From Campylobacter sp. (GTDB lineage Bacteria > Campylobacterota > Campylobacteria > Campylobacterales > Campylobacteraceae), in contig JAUNLC010000005.1 of the NCBI GenBank assembly GCA_030532465.1, positions 20,683-66,056 of the forward strand: a stretch of DNA of 45,374 bases, given 5' to 3'. Position numbers and translations under genes: made by a program. Below the pieces are notes generated by a model. It worked only from the letters and a program-made list of their open reading frames with translations, had not been told where the DNA came from and did not search any database. Positions 1 to 17,904 of this stretch are shown here, piece by piece. How positions within the stretch are numbered: the first letter of the stretch is position 1; every line of letters starts with the position of its first letter.

Positions 1-1254
1 ACGGGTTTGTTTGTAGGCGGCGTGCTTGCGGGCTTTGGTAATAAACCCGGAGTATCGCCGGCAACTGCCATATGGGCTATCGTTCTTGGCATGGGTTCGC
101 TTAGCGTAATTACCGCAATGCTAGGTATTGCAGCACAAAAAACAGGAATGAGCTCTTGGCTCTTATATCAAGATACTCTTACGGTATAAAAGGAGCGAAT
201 TTACCTATAACGATAATGGCGCTCTTGACTCTGGGTTGGTTTGCGAGCATTACCGGGATGGTGGGTCAAATTTGGGGCTCTTTTATCGGAAATCCTACCG
301 GCATAACTGTATTTGATCCCGCAAAATATAGGTTATAGCGGTATAGCGCCTATAACGCTTGAAGTATTTTTGTCGTGTTTTATATTCGGCATAGTTTTTA
401 CTATAACCGCATATATAGGTATCAAAGCGCTTGAAGCTATAGCTATCCCGATAAGTCCCGTGATCTTAATCATTGCCGTAATAGTAGGATACGGGATGCT
501 TAAAGAAGGCGGAGGGCTAAATGCATTTTTTGAAAAGACAAAAGATATAGGCGGACTTGGGCTAGGAAATGCTATAACCGTCGTAGTTGGAAGTTGGATA
601 GCCGGTGCGGTCATGGGAGTTGATCTATTTAGATTTAATAAATCCGTTAAAGCCGTTATCGCGGGCGTTTTAGCTTGCTTTATATTTACAAACCCTATCT
701 TAAATATAGTAGGTTACATAGGAGCCGTATCTGTCGGACAATTTAACTATGTAGAATGGATGCTAACCAAATCTGTAATGCTAGCTCTAGTTGGAGTTAT
801 AGCTTGGACGGCTTCGCTTTGGACCACAAATAATGCCGAGCTTTATTGTAATTCGCTATACACGGGGCTGGTTTTATCATCTTATGGCATAAATTTAGAC
901 AGAAGAACTCTTGTTTTAATAGCAGGAGTACTAGGAACCATACTTGGTTCATTGGCCTTTTATCAGATATTTTTTGCTGATTTTATTACAATACTAGGTA
1001 CATTCGCTCCGCCTCTAGCAGGCCCTATAATAGCCGATTACTATCTGGTAAAAAAGCAAAATTACGACATAGAAGGGTTTGACAAAGAGCCCGATTATCA
1101 TCCTACGGGTCTGATTTCGTTTATTATCGGTGCGATTCTTGGATTTGTATTTCAATACTTCTTACCTTTACCGTTTAGTTTGCCCTCCGGACTCGTTGCC
1201 CTCATAATAACAATCGTTATATATCCGATTATTAAAAATATCATAAGAAAATAA
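1..1254 (+). pseudogene. NCS1 cytosine/purine permease-like transporter, 5'-partial, two frameshifts
   Basis: This is the C-terminal part of a CodB-like permease of the nucleobase:cation symporter-1 family; the 5' end lies outside the window. It is an inner-membrane protein with many hydrophobic segments. The reading frame is broken twice. Frame 1 codes to about base 155 (ending KTGMSS), the family-like sequence continues in frame 3 (LALISRYSYG to FDPAK) until about base 326, then returns to frame 1 (IGYSGIAPITLEV) and runs to the stop at 1252-1254. One lost base near 153-158 and one extra base near 322-327 would explain this, since the net frame is restored. Both segments between the breaks still look like intact permease, so the damage is recent or is a sequencing error. 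The creatininase-family gene starts 10 bases downstream, so the two are probably co-transcribed. The substrate is unknown: cytosine, creatinine or a related cyclic amide are possible. Confidence 0.75.
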
Positions 1255-1264
1255 AGGAGATGTT

Positions 1265-2038
1265 ATGAAAAAAGTAATATTAAATGAATTTAGCACTAGA
1301 GAGTTGGTTGAAAAATTTAAAAACGGCGAGATAGATAGCGCTATAACCATATTTGGAAGTTGCGAAAGTCACGGATCTCATTTACCGCTTGGTCCTGATC
1401 TCTTTGTGCCTGAAGAGATAGCTAAAAGGGCCGCAAGAAAACTTGATAAAACAATCGTGGTGCCGGGCGTTCCGTTTGGAACTTCAATCCACTACAATCA
1501 ATTTCCGATGTCCATAACGCTTAGGTTTGAAACCACTATCGCAATAGCCGAAGATATGTTTGAAAGTTTAATAAACAACGGCATAAAACATATCATCATA
1601 TTAAACGGACACGACGGCAACATCCCCGCCCTTGAAATCGCCGCCAGAAAGGTAAAAGATAGACATAAGGAAGCGGTTTTGGTTTTTATACCTGCATGGT
1701 GGAATATCACGGGTGCAAGACTTAAAGAAATTTTTGACGTATGGGACGGACTTGGACACGGCGGAGAGGGAGAAACCTCTATAACTATGGCGGTCAAACC
1801 AGAATTAGTCGATCTAAAACATGCCAAATGCCAAATGCCAAATGACGTTATAGATATGGGAGAATTTGCAACTATAATCTGGGATATAAAAGAGATAAGC
1901 CAAACGGGAGCGACAGGGGATAACACGAAAGCCACTTTAAAAAAGGGCGAAAAAATACTTGATTGCGTTGTAGATTATGCGGTAGATCTCATTAAAAATC
2001 TTGAAAATAGAGAGTGGAAGTACGACCATAGAAGATAA
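1265..2038 (+). CDS. Creatininase-family amidohydrolase
   Basis: A 257-aa cytoplasmic metal-dependent amidohydrolase of the creatininase/FAPy-deformylase/MftE superfamily. The visible metal-ligand pattern fits creatininase: E34, H36 and D45 in ESHGSHLPLGPD, then N114-G-H116-D-G-N, and H165 and E168/E170 in GHGGEGETS. Length agrees with the family (about 240-260 aa). The ATG at 1265 follows a strong AAGGAGA ribosome-binding site at 1254-1260. The gene directly follows the permease, suggesting uptake and ring opening of a small cyclic amide such as creatinine. Superfamily members also hydrolyse formamides, so the substrate is inference. A triple 7-bp repeat (1821-1841) lies in frame within the gene. 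It is followed by a hairpin terminator. Confidence 0.85.
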   Translation: MKKVILNEFSTRELVEKFKNGEIDSAITIFGSCESHGSHLPLGPDLFVPEEIAKRAARKLDKTIVVPGVPFGTSIHYNQFPMSITLRFETTIAIAEDMFESLINNGIKHIIILNGHDGNIPALEIAARKVKDRHKEAVLVFIPAWWNITGARLKEIFDVWDGLGHGGEGETSITMAVKPELVDLKHAKCQMPNDVIDMGEFATIIWDIKEISQTGATGDNTKATLKKGEKILDCVVDYAVDLIKNLENREWKYDHRR

Positions 2039-2073
2039 ATTTATATCTTAAATTTTCAACTCAATACAAAATA

Positions 2074-2119
2074 AAGCTTGAAGCATAAATTTAGATGGTG
2101 TTTCAAGCTTATATTTTTT
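2074..2119 (+). terminator. Terminator after the creatininase gene
   Basis: A 9-bp perfect inverted repeat (AAGCTTGAA at 2074-2082, TTCAAGCTT at 2102-2110) is followed by a T-rich tract at 2111-2119. It lies 35 bases after the creatininase stop. The T-tract runs into the left target duplication of the MITE-like element. Confidence 0.6.
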
Positions 2120-2122
2120 AAT
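2115..2122. repeat. Left 8-bp target-site duplication
   Basis: TTTTTAAT directly abuts the GGCTCT end of the 190-bp element and is identical to the copy at 2313-2320. It coincides with the T-tract of the upstream terminator. A T-rich octamer can recur by chance, so the inverted repeats carry as much weight as this. Confidence 0.55.
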
Positions 2123-2312
2123 GGCTCTATTAAATATTTTTGCAAAAATACTAAATCTTATTCGCTCTATCCATAAAACACTAAAAATGCAATACCACAA
2201 AAATTAAAAAGAACGACTGATGTCAATTAGACTGTATGGTCTTTCACGTAAGATTTGATTACACTTTTTGAAGTCAAAAATCCTATAATCAACACTTTAT
2301 TTTAACAGAGCC
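2123..2312. mobile_element. 190-bp MITE-like element (IS1595-type ends suspected)
   Basis: The ends are GGCTCTATTAAA (2123-2134) and, on the opposite strand, GGCTCTGTTAAA (2312 back to 2301): inverted repeats matching at 11 of 12 positions. They are flanked by a perfect 8-bp direct repeat TTTTTAAT at 2115-2122 and 2313-2320. No transposase fits in 190 bp, so this is a non-autonomous element or a deletion derivative. The 8-bp duplication and GGCTCT-type ends recall the IS1595 family, but the family assignment is from memory. The element fills most of the gene-free stretch 2041-2398. Confidence 0.6.
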
Positions 2313-2320
2313 TTTTTAAT
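2313..2320. repeat. Right 8-bp target-site duplication
   Basis: TTTTTAAT directly follows the AGAGCC end of the 190-bp element, matching 2115-2122 in direct orientation. The remaining bases to the tRNA-Arg (2321-2398) show no gene. Confidence 0.55.
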
Positions 2321-2398
2321 TTTATTGCTTGTTTGATTATACAGATAACTACTTTTAAAATTATGCCTATGTGATTTAATAGGTCTTGTAGTATATAA

Positions 2399-2475
2399 TG
2401 GTGTCCTCAGCGAGATTCGAACTCACGGCCTCAGAATTAGGAATTCTGCGCTCTATCCAGCTGAGCTATGAGGAC
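2399..2475 (-). tRNA. tRNA-Arg(CCT)
   Basis: Read on the minus strand, the acceptor stem GTCCTCA pairs with TGAGGAC, followed by discriminator A and an encoded CCA. The anticodon stem CAGAA/TTCTG encloses the loop TTCCTAA, giving anticodon CCT. The T-loop TTCGAAT is present. All cloverleaf arms are intact. Confidence 0.96.
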
Positions 2476-2501
2476 ATTTTATCGTTTGCAGGTGCAAATA
2501 A

Positions 2502-2927
2502 TTAAACAATAGAAATATAAATTTCAACTCTATTTTGATCTGTATATTTTTCAAAATCTGTTTTATAAGCTCTTTTGATATCGCTTGTTTCAAAGAAATT
2601 CCAAATTTCGCCCCAAAGCTCAGGGACTATTTTGTGGATTTCTCCCGATTTTTCAAATACGATATATTTTCCGGACTCTATCGCTACACTATCAAATTTA
2701 TCACAAGGCTTACTGTTTATGCCAACCATTATGTCATAATCGGCAAAATGCCTATCTTGGTAATTAAAATAAACACCGTATTTCACATCTTGAGTAAAAA
2801 GTTCGCTTTGGCAAAATTTAGCCCAAAGTTTAGGAATAACGCCATCTACACTCATTTCTTTTTTATTATTCGTAGAAGCTTTAAATCCTATGATATCAAT
2901 CTTATCGTTTAAGTGAAATTTTTTCAT
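2502..2927 (-). CDS. Stand-alone GyrI-like/AraC effector-binding domain protein
   Basis: A 141-aa soluble protein matching the GyrI-like small-molecule-binding fold found at the C-terminus of AraC-type regulators. Diagnostic features are the segment beginning PELWGEIWNFFETS, then RAYKTDFEKY and the final strand VEIYISIV, plus the earlier IPKLWAKF and GVYFNYQDR stretches. There is no DNA-binding domain, as in the single-domain proteins of this family. The ligand is unknown. It lies between the fusA terminator and tRNA-Arg on the same strand, with no obvious functional partner. The ATG at 2927 has no clear ribosome-binding site; alternative starts would lose conserved sequence. Confidence 0.75.
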   Translation of the reverse strand: MKKFHLNDKIDIIGFKASTNNKKEMSVDGVIPKLWAKFCQSELFTQDVKYGVYFNYQDRHFADYDIMVGINSKPCDKFDSVAIESGKYIVFEKSGEIHKIVPELWGEIWNFFETSDIKRAYKTDFEKYTDQNRVEIYISIV

Positions 2928-2945
2928 TGCGATTTTTTTGATAAA

Positions 2946-2972
2946 TTAAAAAGGGCGAGAAAGTCCCGCCCT
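2946..2972 (-). terminator. Terminator after fusA
   Basis: On the minus strand, AGGGCG pairs with CGCCCT (positions 2972-2967 and 2957-2952) and is followed by a short T-run (2952-2946). It starts just after the fusA stop and would end transcription of the rpsL-rpsG-fusA genes. Confidence 0.7.
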
Positions 2973-2977
2973 AAATT

Positions 2978-5056
2978 TTAACCGTTTCTCTTTTTAATAA
3001 TCTCTTCAGATACGTTTTTAGGAACTTCTTCATAGTGATCAAATTCCATAGAGTATGTTGCGCGACCCTGAGTTTGACTTCTAAGGTCCGTTGAATAACC
3101 AAACATCTCTGCAAGAGGACAAAATGCGGTAACTATTTTATTGCCGCTTCTTTCATCCATTGAGCTGATTTGTCCGCGGCGTTTATTAAGATCGCCGATA
3201 ACGTCACCCATATACTCCTCAGGTGTCTCAACCTCAACCTTCATCATAGGCTCAAGTATAACTGCGCCCGCTTTTCTGGCACCCTCTTTAAAGCCCATTG
3301 AAGCGGCAAGTTTAAACGCCATTTCAGAACTATCGACTTCGTGGTAGCTTCCGTCAAACAAAGTAACCTTAACGTCTTCTACAGGATATCCCGCAAGAAC
3401 ACCGTTTTGAAGCGCTTCTTTACAACCCTTATCAACAGCTGGGATATATTCTTTAGGAACAACACCGCCCTTGATATCGTTAACAAACTCATATCCGCTG
3501 CCCGGCTCAAGCGGCTCGAGGCGTAAGAATACGTGTCCGTATTGTCCGCGACCGCCTGATTGCTTAGCATATTTATACTCTTGTTCAACTGTTTTGCGAA
3601 TAGTCTCACGGTAAGCAACTTGAGGTTGTCCTACTTCCGCATCAACCTTAAATTCGCGAAGCATACGATCAACGATGATCTCAAGGTGAAGCTCGCCCAT
3701 ACCAGAAATAATGGTTTGCCCGCTCTCTTCATCGGTTCCAACTCTAAAGCTTGGGTCTTCTTGCGCAAGTTTTTGAAGGGCTATAGCCATCTTCTCTTGA
3801 TCGGCTTTTGTTTTTGGCTCAACCGCAACAGAGATAACAGGATCAGGGAAGTCCATCTTCTCTAGGATTACCTTATCTTTTTCGCTTGCAAGAGTGTCGC
3901 CTGTAAGAGTATTTTTAAGACCGACTACGGCACCGATCTCGCCTGCGTGAAGAACCTTAATCTCTTCTCTTTTATTTGAGTGCATCTTTAAAAGACGACC
4001 GATTCTTTCTTTGTTGTTTTGAACGGTATTGTAAGCATAGCTTCCGCTCTCAAGTTCACCGCGATAAACGCGGATAAATGTAAGCTGTCCAACAAACGGG
4101 TCTGTCATAATTTTAAACGCAAGAGCCGCAAATTCGCCGTTATCCGTTGATTCTACCAGAGTCTCTTCTCCGCTCTCATACTGACCTTTGATAGCTTCGA
4201 TCTCATCAGGAGCAGGCAGGTAAGCAACAACAGCATCAAGCAAAGGCTGAATTCCTTTGTTTTTAAAAGCTGTTCCACAAAGCATAGGAGTTATAGTCAT
4301 TCTTAAACATCCGGCTTTAATGCCTTTTTTGATCTCATCTTCGGTTAGCTCTTCACCTCCGAAGAATTTCTCCATTAGGCTATCATCGGTCTCAGAAACC
4401 GCTTCTATAAGTTTATTTCTATACTCTTCAGCCTTCTCTTGCAGCTCGGCAGGAATATCTTTTTCTACATAAGTTGTAGGTTTTGTATCATCTTCCCATA
4501 CATAAGCTTTCATTTTAACGAGGTCGATAACACCTTTAAATGTATCTTCTGCGCCGATTGGAATTTGAATAGGCACAGGATTGGCTTTTAACCTATTTTT
4601 AATTTGTTGCTCAACATTAAAAAAATTCGCACCGATTCTATCCATCTTATTTACAAATACGATTCTTGGAACGCCGTATTTATTAGCTTGTCTCCAAACC
4701 GTTTCAGATTGAGGCTGAACTCCTCCAACCGAACAAAATACCGAAACCGCACCGTCAAGAACACGCATAGAACGCTCAACTTCGATAGTAAAGTCAACGT
4801 GGCCCGGAGTGTCGATAAGATTTATCTGATGATCTTTCCAAAAGCAAGTCGTAGCAGCGGAAGTAATAGTAATACCGCGCTCTTTTTCTTGCTCCATCCA
4901 GTCCATAGTAGCAGCACCGTCGTGAACTTCGCCAAGCTTGTGACTCATACCGGTAAAGAATAGAATTCTCTCGCTCGTAGTAGTCTTGCCGGCGTCGATA
5001 TGAGCGGCGATACCGATGTTTCTAACCATATGCAACGGGGTTTTTCTATCTGACAT
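2978..5056 (-). CDS. fusA: Elongation factor G
   Basis: A 692-aa translational GTPase that drives ribosomal translocation and, with RRF, ribosome recycling. The GTP-binding motifs are all present: AHIDAGKTT (residues 18-26), DTPGH (82-86) and NKMD (136-139), followed by the domain II, IV and V sequences typical of EF-G. Length is normal. It sits 12 bases after rpsG, in the order rpsL-rpsG-fusA of the str operon, and ends at a hairpin terminator. Unlike the E. coli str operon, tuf is not the next gene; here it heads the other end of the block. Confidence 0.98.
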   Translation of the reverse strand: MSDRKTPLHMVRNIGIAAHIDAGKTTTSERILFFTGMSHKLGEVHDGAATMDWMEQEKERGITITSAATTCFWKDHQINLIDTPGHVDFTIEVERSMRVLDGAVSVFCSVGGVQPQSETVWRQANKYGVPRIVFVNKMDRIGANFFNVEQQIKNRLKANPVPIQIPIGAEDTFKGVIDLVKMKAYVWEDDTKPTTYVEKDIPAELQEKAEEYRNKLIEAVSETDDSLMEKFFGGEELTEDEIKKGIKAGCLRMTITPMLCGTAFKNKGIQPLLDAVVAYLPAPDEIEAIKGQYESGEETLVESTDNGEFAALAFKIMTDPFVGQLTFIRVYRGELESGSYAYNTVQNNKERIGRLLKMHSNKREEIKVLHAGEIGAVVGLKNTLTGDTLASEKDKVILEKMDFPDPVISVAVEPKTKADQEKMAIALQKLAQEDPSFRVGTDEESGQTIISGMGELHLEIIVDRMLREFKVDAEVGQPQVAYRETIRKTVEQEYKYAKQSGGRGQYGHVFLRLEPLEPGSGYEFVNDIKGGVVPKEYIPAVDKGCKEALQNGVLAGYPVEDVKVTLFDGSYHEVDSSEMAFKLAASMGFKEGARKAGAVILEPMMKVEVETPEEYMGDVIGDLNKRRGQISSMDERSGNKIVTAFCPLAEMFGYSTDLRSQTQGRATYSMEFDHYEEVPKNVSEEIIKKRNG

Positions 5057-5068
5057 AAATTTTCCTTC

Positions 5069-5551
<483 letters not shown>

Positions 5552-5615
5552 TCAAATTTTTATAAATTTTACTCAAACGCAACTAAATTAAAAGCGCGTC
5601 TGTGAACCTAAAATC

Positions 5616-6008
5616 TTATTTCTTTGCTGCTGCGCCGGCTTTAGGGCGTTTAGCACCGTATTTAGAACGTGAAACCGTTCTTTTTGCAACACCGGCAGTA
5701 TCAAGCGCACCACGAACTATGTGATACTTAACACCCGGTAAGTCTTTAACCCTACCGCCGCGAACAAGCACGATGCTGTGTTCTTGTAGGTTGTGACCCT
5801 CGCCGCCGATATAGCTAATAACTTCAAAGCCGCTTGTTAATCTAACTTTGGCAACTTTTCTCAAAGCCGAGTTTGGTTTTTTCGGAGTAGTTGTATAAAC
5901 TCTCGTGCAAACGCCTCTTCTTTGAGGACACTCTTTTAGCGCCGGAGATTTTGATTTTACAATAACCTTCTTGCGCTCTTTTCTGACCAATTGATTTATG
6001 GTTGGCAC
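5616..6008 (-). CDS. rpsL: 30S ribosomal protein S12
   Basis: A 130-aa decoding-centre protein. The conserved loops [15 protein letters not shown] and [10 protein letters not shown] are present with lysines K43 and K88 intact, the positions where streptomycin-resistance changes usually occur. The start codon is GTG at 6008, preceded by AAAGGA at a suitable distance. The C-terminal extension ([12 protein letters not shown]) is slightly longer than in E. coli. It begins the rpsL-rpsG-fusA group, 143 bases after rpoC. Confidence 0.98.
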   Translation of the reverse strand: MPTINQLVRKERKKVIVKSKSPALKECPQRRGVCTRVYTTTPKKPNSALRKVAKVRLTSGFEVISYIGGEGHNLQEHSIVLVRGGRVKDLPGVKYHIVRGALDTAGVAKRTVSRSKYGAKRPKAGAAAKK

Positions 6009-6125
6009 AGTAATTCCTTTCGACTAAATTTATTAAAAAGACTTAATTTTATTTAAAAATTACTTAAATTAAGGTAAATTTGGGATTTTTGTTTTATATA
6101 GACTTGTTAGCGAGCATATAAATTT

Positions 6126-6146
6126 AAGGGCGAAAGGCTCGCCCTT
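6126..6146 (-). terminator. Hairpin after rpoC
   Basis: A 7-bp inverted repeat (AAGGGCG at 6126-6132, CGCCCTT at 6140-6146) lies just beyond the rpoC stop. The sequence after it on the minus strand (AAATTTATAT) is a weak U-tract, so it may attenuate rather than fully end transcription into rpsL. Confidence 0.5.
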
Positions 6147-6151
6147 AAAAA

Positions 6152-14852
<8,701 letters not shown>

Positions 14853-14861
14853 TTAAATTTA

Positions 14862-14880
14862 AAGGGGAGTAAATCCCCTT
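14862..14880 (-). terminator. Attenuator-like hairpin between rplL and rpoB
   Basis: A 7-bp inverted repeat (AAGGGGA at 14862-14868, TCCCCTT at 14874-14880) lies after rplL. Its following sequence lacks a strong T-run, as expected of a partial terminator that tunes the L7/L12 to RNA polymerase ratio. A regulatory attenuator occupies the same place in E. coli; the function here is inferred. Confidence 0.55.
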
Positions 14881-14895
14881 TCCAGAAATAAATAA

Positions 14896-15270
14896 TTATT
14901 TAAGTTCGACTTTAGCGCCTGCTTCTTCAAGTTGCTTTTTAGCCTCTTCGGCTTCAGCCTTGCTAATTCCCTCTTTAAGAACTGAAGGAGTTTGCTCAAC
15001 TGCGTCTTTAGCCTCTTTAAGACCAAGACCTGTAAGAGCGCGAACAACTTTAATAACGTTGATCTTTTTGTCTCCACCGTCAAGTAAAACTACGTTGAAC
15101 TCGGTTTTTTCCTCAACTTCAGCTGCCGCTGCACCGCCTGCTGCGCCTGCTACCATTACAGGAGCTGCGCTTACTCCAAACTTCTCTTCGAATTCTTTTA
15201 CCAATTCGCTTAGTTCTAATACCGAAAGATTAGAGATAAATTCTAATACGTCTTCTTTAGTAATTGCCAT
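14896..15270 (-). CDS. rplL: 50S ribosomal protein L7/L12
   Basis: A 124-aa stalk protein that recruits translational GTPases. It has an N-terminal dimerisation helix region, an Ala/Gly/Val-rich hinge near residues 40-50 ([11 protein letters not shown]) and a C-terminal domain with [17 protein letters not shown]. Length is normal. It starts 20 bases after rplJ and is followed by a hairpin before rpoB. Confidence 0.98.
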   Translation of the reverse strand: MAITKEDVLEFISNLSVLELSELVKEFEEKFGVSAAPVMVAGAAGGAAAAEVEEKTEFNVVLLDGGDKKINVIKVVRALTGLGLKEAKDAVEQTPSVLKEGISKAEAEEAKKQLEEAGAKVELK

Positions 15271-15290
15271 TTTTAAATTCTCCTAATTTT

Positions 15291-15773
15291 TTATGCTGAT
15301 TGTTCTTTTTTCTCTTTAAGCGCATTTAGTCCAATTGTGAAATTTTGGATAGGCGCATTCCAAACTTGCAATAACATTGCAATAAGCTCATCACGACTTG
15401 GCATTTTAGATAGTGCTTTAACTTTCTCGACACTAGCAACTTCGCCATCAATGTGTGCTGTTTTAATCTTAAATAGCTCACTGTTAGTCTCTTCAAATTT
15501 AGCCGCAACCTTAGTAGCTGCAAGCTGATCGCCCCAAATGAATATATTTGTATCCTTAAGAGCCATGCCTTCTTTATCGGCATTCTTAAGGGCGATATTT
15601 GCAAGAGTATTTTTCACGACTTGAACTTTTACGTTTTGTTCTCTTGCGGCATTTCTTAATACTTCAAGTTTTTTAACGTTAAGTCCGCGATAATCACATA
15701 CGATAATCGCTTCGTTACCTTTAAATTCGGCTTCAAGTTTCGCTATTATTTCAGATTTTTCGCTTCTTGTCAT
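15291..15773 (-). CDS. rplJ: 50S ribosomal protein L10
   Basis: A 160-aa protein forming the base of the ribosomal stalk: its N-terminal domain binds 23S rRNA and its C-terminal helix carries L12 dimers. The segments [18 protein letters not shown] and [11 protein letters not shown] are typical. The ATG at 15773 follows AAAGGAG. The 103-base gap after rplA holds a structured leader likely used for L10 autoregulation. Confidence 0.97.
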   Translation of the reverse strand: MTRSEKSEIIAKLEAEFKGNEAIIVCDYRGLNVKKLEVLRNAAREQNVKVQVVKNTLANIALKNADKEGMALKDTNIFIWGDQLAATKVAAKFEETNSELFKIKTAHIDGEVASVEKVKALSKMPSRDELIAMLLQVWNAPIQNFTIGLNALKEKKEQSA

Positions 15774-15860
15774 TCATTCTCCTTTCCGACCGGTGATTTC
15801 AAGCAGAGCGGGTCGTCCGATTAAGTCTACTGACCTCGGCTATCTCCAATCTAAGATATA
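15774..15860 (-). promoter_or_regulatory. Candidate ribosomal protein L10 leader
   Basis: The mRNA between rplA and rplJ can form two helices, CCGA/TCGG and CGACC/GGTCG, with the AAAGGAG ribosome-binding site immediately after. Bacterial rplJ leaders commonly bind the L10-(L12)4 complex to repress translation. The placement and structure fit; I have not run a covariance model. Confidence 0.5.
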
Positions 15861-15876
15861 AATTTGTAAAATTTAA

Positions 15877-16581
15877 TTAACGTAAATCTATTAGCTCTTG
15901 AGTCTCAAGTGAAATAGACGGACTCATAGTTAGCGACAATGCCGCATTTTTGATATATCTACCCTTTGCAGCTGCCGGTTTATGTTTGTTTATAGCCTTA
16001 ATGAAAGTTGAAATATTATCATTTAGCTGCTCTTTTGAAAAGCTAACCTTACCAAGACCTGCATGGATATTTCCTTGCTTATCGACACGGAAATTTACCT
16101 GACCGCTCTTTGCGTTATTAACAGCTTGTGCAACATCCATTGTAACAGTGCCTGTTTTTGGGTTTGGCATAAGACCTTTTGGTCCTAAAATTCTACCAAC
16201 CTTACCGACTAGACCCATTAAATTCGGTGTAGCTATCAAAACATCAAAATTCATTATGCCTTTTTGTATATCTTCGATTAGCTCATCGCTTCCTACTATA
16301 TCGGCGCCGGCTGCCTTAGCCTCATCAGCCTTAACATCTTTTGCGATAACGGCTACACGAACCGTTTTACCTGTTCCCGCAGGAAGAACAACAGAGCCTC
16401 TAACCATTTGGTCGGCATGTCTTGGATCAACATTTAGTTTTAACGCTATCTCAACCGTCTCATCAAATTTTGCAGAAGCAAGAGTTTTAACGGTATCTAT
16501 AGCCTCATCTAAAGCGTAAATTTTAGTTGTATCAACTTTTTTAAGAAGTTCGCTAAATCTTTTCGTAGTTTTTTTTGACAT
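15877..16581 (-). CDS. rplA: 50S ribosomal protein L1
   Basis: A 234-aa protein of the mobile L1 stalk near the ribosomal E site, and usually the translational repressor of its own operon with rplK. Typical motifs are [36 protein letters not shown] and the C-terminal [17 protein letters not shown]. Length is normal. It lies 63 bases after rplK. Confidence 0.98.
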   Translation of the reverse strand: MSKKTTKRFSELLKKVDTTKIYALDEAIDTVKTLASAKFDETVEIALKLNVDPRHADQMVRGSVVLPAGTGKTVRVAVIAKDVKADEAKAAGADIVGSDELIEDIQKGIMNFDVLIATPNLMGLVGKVGRILGPKGLMPNPKTGTVTMDVAQAVNNAKSGQVNFRVDKQGNIHAGLGKVSFSKEQLNDNISTFIKAINKHKPAAAKGRYIKNAALSLTMSPSISLETQELIDLR

Positions 16582-16644
16582 TAATTTCTCCGCATTTTAA
16601 AGTGCTTCCGCCTTAAATTTTAAATCCTTGGCGGTTTAAGGATT

Positions 16645-17070
16645 TCAGTCGATGACTTCTATGCCCATCGAGCGAGCCGAACCTGCTATAATCTTAGCAG
16701 CCTGCTCTTTGTCGTTCGTATTAAGATCGACAATTTTTCTTTCTACTATTTCAAGTACTTGAGCTTTAGTAAGCTTTCCTACTTTATTTTTTAACGGGTT
16801 GTCCGCACCTTTTGATATGCCGGCTGCCTTTTTGATCAAATCCGTAGCAGGCGGTTGTTTTGTAATAAATGTAAAGCTTCTATCCGCATAAACAGTGATA
16901 ACAACGGGGATGTTGTAGCCTGCCATATCTTTTGTTTTTTCGTTAAACGCTTTACAAAACTCCATAATATTTACACCTTGCTGACCAAGAGCAGGACCAA
17001 CCGGTGGGCTTGGGTTTGCTTTCGCCGCAGCAATTTGTAATTTAATTTCGCCTATAACTTTCTTAGCCAT
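16645..17070 (-). CDS. rplK: 50S ribosomal protein L11
   Basis: A 141-aa protein of the GTPase-associated centre, needed for factor-stimulated GTP hydrolysis and for RelA-type stringent sensing. The N-terminal motif [20 protein letters not shown] and the C-terminal [14 protein letters not shown] are characteristic. It begins 10 bases after nusG and is followed by rplA. Confidence 0.98.
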   Translation of the reverse strand: MAKKVIGEIKLQIAAAKANPSPPVGPALGQQGVNIMEFCKAFNEKTKDMAGYNIPVVITVYADRSFTFITKQPPATDLIKKAAGISKGADNPLKNKVGKLTKAQVLEIVERKIVDLNTNDKEQAAKIIAGSARSMGIEVID

Positions 17071-17080
17071 AAACTTCTCC

Positions 17081-17611
17081 TTATACTATCTTCTCAACTT
17101 GTGAATATAAAATTTCAACCGGCGTGCTTCTGCCGAAAATAGAAACGTTTAGCCTCAATTTTCCATGTATCATATCGTATTCTTCGACTATACCGGTAAA
17201 ATTTGCAAAAGGCCCGTCTATAATGCGAACGCTCTCACCGTTATCAAATGAAATTTTTGGTTTAGGCGCTCCGCGCTTTTGAACTTTCTCTAATATCAAA
17301 TTTATATCTTTATCGCTTAAAGGCGTCGGCTTTTTAGACTCGCCTATAAATCTTCCAACCTTTGGTAGAGATTGAATTTTATGCCAAAGAGCCGTATCTA
17401 AATCAAGGTGTGCAAAAGCGTATCCCGGATAAAGACTTCTTTCGTTTATTTTTTTCTTGCCGTTTTTAATCTCAATCACATCTTCAGTAGGAACTACGAC
17501 CTCTTTAAGCTGATGTTCGATATGATGATCTCTTACTAAATTTTCAATAGCCCTCTTAACGCTCATCTCGCTACCAGCGTAAGTTTGAATCGCATACCAT
17601 TTATGTGCCAT
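17081..17611 (-). CDS. nusG: Transcription antitermination/elongation factor NusG
   Basis: A 176-aa protein with an N-terminal NGN domain (starting [13 protein letters not shown]) that binds RNA polymerase and a C-terminal KOW domain (about residues 124-155, [16 protein letters not shown]). The two domains link transcription with Rho or with the ribosome. It sits 12 bases after secE, the near-universal secE-nusG pair. Confidence 0.98.
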   Translation of the reverse strand: MAHKWYAIQTYAGSEMSVKRAIENLVRDHHIEHQLKEVVVPTEDVIEIKNGKKKINERSLYPGYAFAHLDLDTALWHKIQSLPKVGRFIGESKKPTPLSDKDINLILEKVQKRGAPKPKISFDNGESVRIIDGPFANFTGIVEEYDMIHGKLRLNVSIFGRSTPVEILYSQVEKIV

Positions 17612-17623
17612 GATTTGCGCCTT

Positions 17624-17803
17624 TTAAATTAATTTCGAGAGAGAATAAGACATCACTACATCAACAAGTGCTAAAAAGAGTGAAATAACCGCTACAACAG
17701 CAAAAACTGTTATAAAAGCGTTTCTAACCTGCTCTTTGGTAGGGAAAATAACTTTTCCGATTTCTGCACTAGAGAGTTTTAAATAGTTTTTTAATTTTTC
17801 CAT
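17624..17803 (-). CDS. secE: Preprotein translocase subunit SecE
   Basis: A 59-aa single-membrane-span subunit of the SecYEG channel. The short form has a cytoplasmic amphipathic stretch with the conserved IGKVIFPTKEQVRNA, then a transmembrane segment (about residues 29-52). I use the ATG at 17803 (MEKLKNYLK); the frame remains open upstream, but that part is inside tRNA-Trp. Confidence 0.96.
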   Translation of the reverse strand: MEKLKNYLKLSSAEIGKVIFPTKEQVRNAFITVFAVVAVISLFLALVDVVMSYSLSKLI

Positions 17804-17817
17804 TTTCAACCTTATGA

Positions 17818-17893
17818 TGGCAGGGCAAGAGGGATTCGAACCCCCAACCATTGGATTTGGAATCCAGCGCTCTACCGTTGGAGCTATTGCCCT
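17818..17893 (-). tRNA. tRNA-Trp(CCA)
   Basis: On the minus strand AGGGCAA pairs with TTGCCCT, followed by G and an encoded CCA. The anticodon stem CTGGA/TCCAA region carries the loop with anticodon CCA. It lies between rpmG and secE, an arrangement common in bacteria. Confidence 0.96.
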
Positions 17894-17904
17894 AAGTGAG
17901 CATA

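Noticed and set aside
1821-1841. Three tandem copies of ATGCCAA
   Set aside because: The repeat totals 21 bases, stays in frame (HAKCQMPND) and is too short to be a strong phase-variation tract; probably local slippage.
1498-1935. 145-codon antisense open frame over the creatininase gene
   Set aside because: It lies wholly opposite a gene with clear family motifs, has no ribosome-binding site and no recognisable domain.
2197-2290. Short open frame on the minus strand inside the 190-bp element (YRIFDFKKCNQI ... SLIDISRSF)
   Set aside because: About 30 codons without a start codon; no match to a transposase that I can recall, so not listed as a gene.
17804-17851. Longer secE start within tRNA-Trp
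   Set aside because: The extra residues come from the tRNA gene; the ATG at 17803 matches the SecE start.
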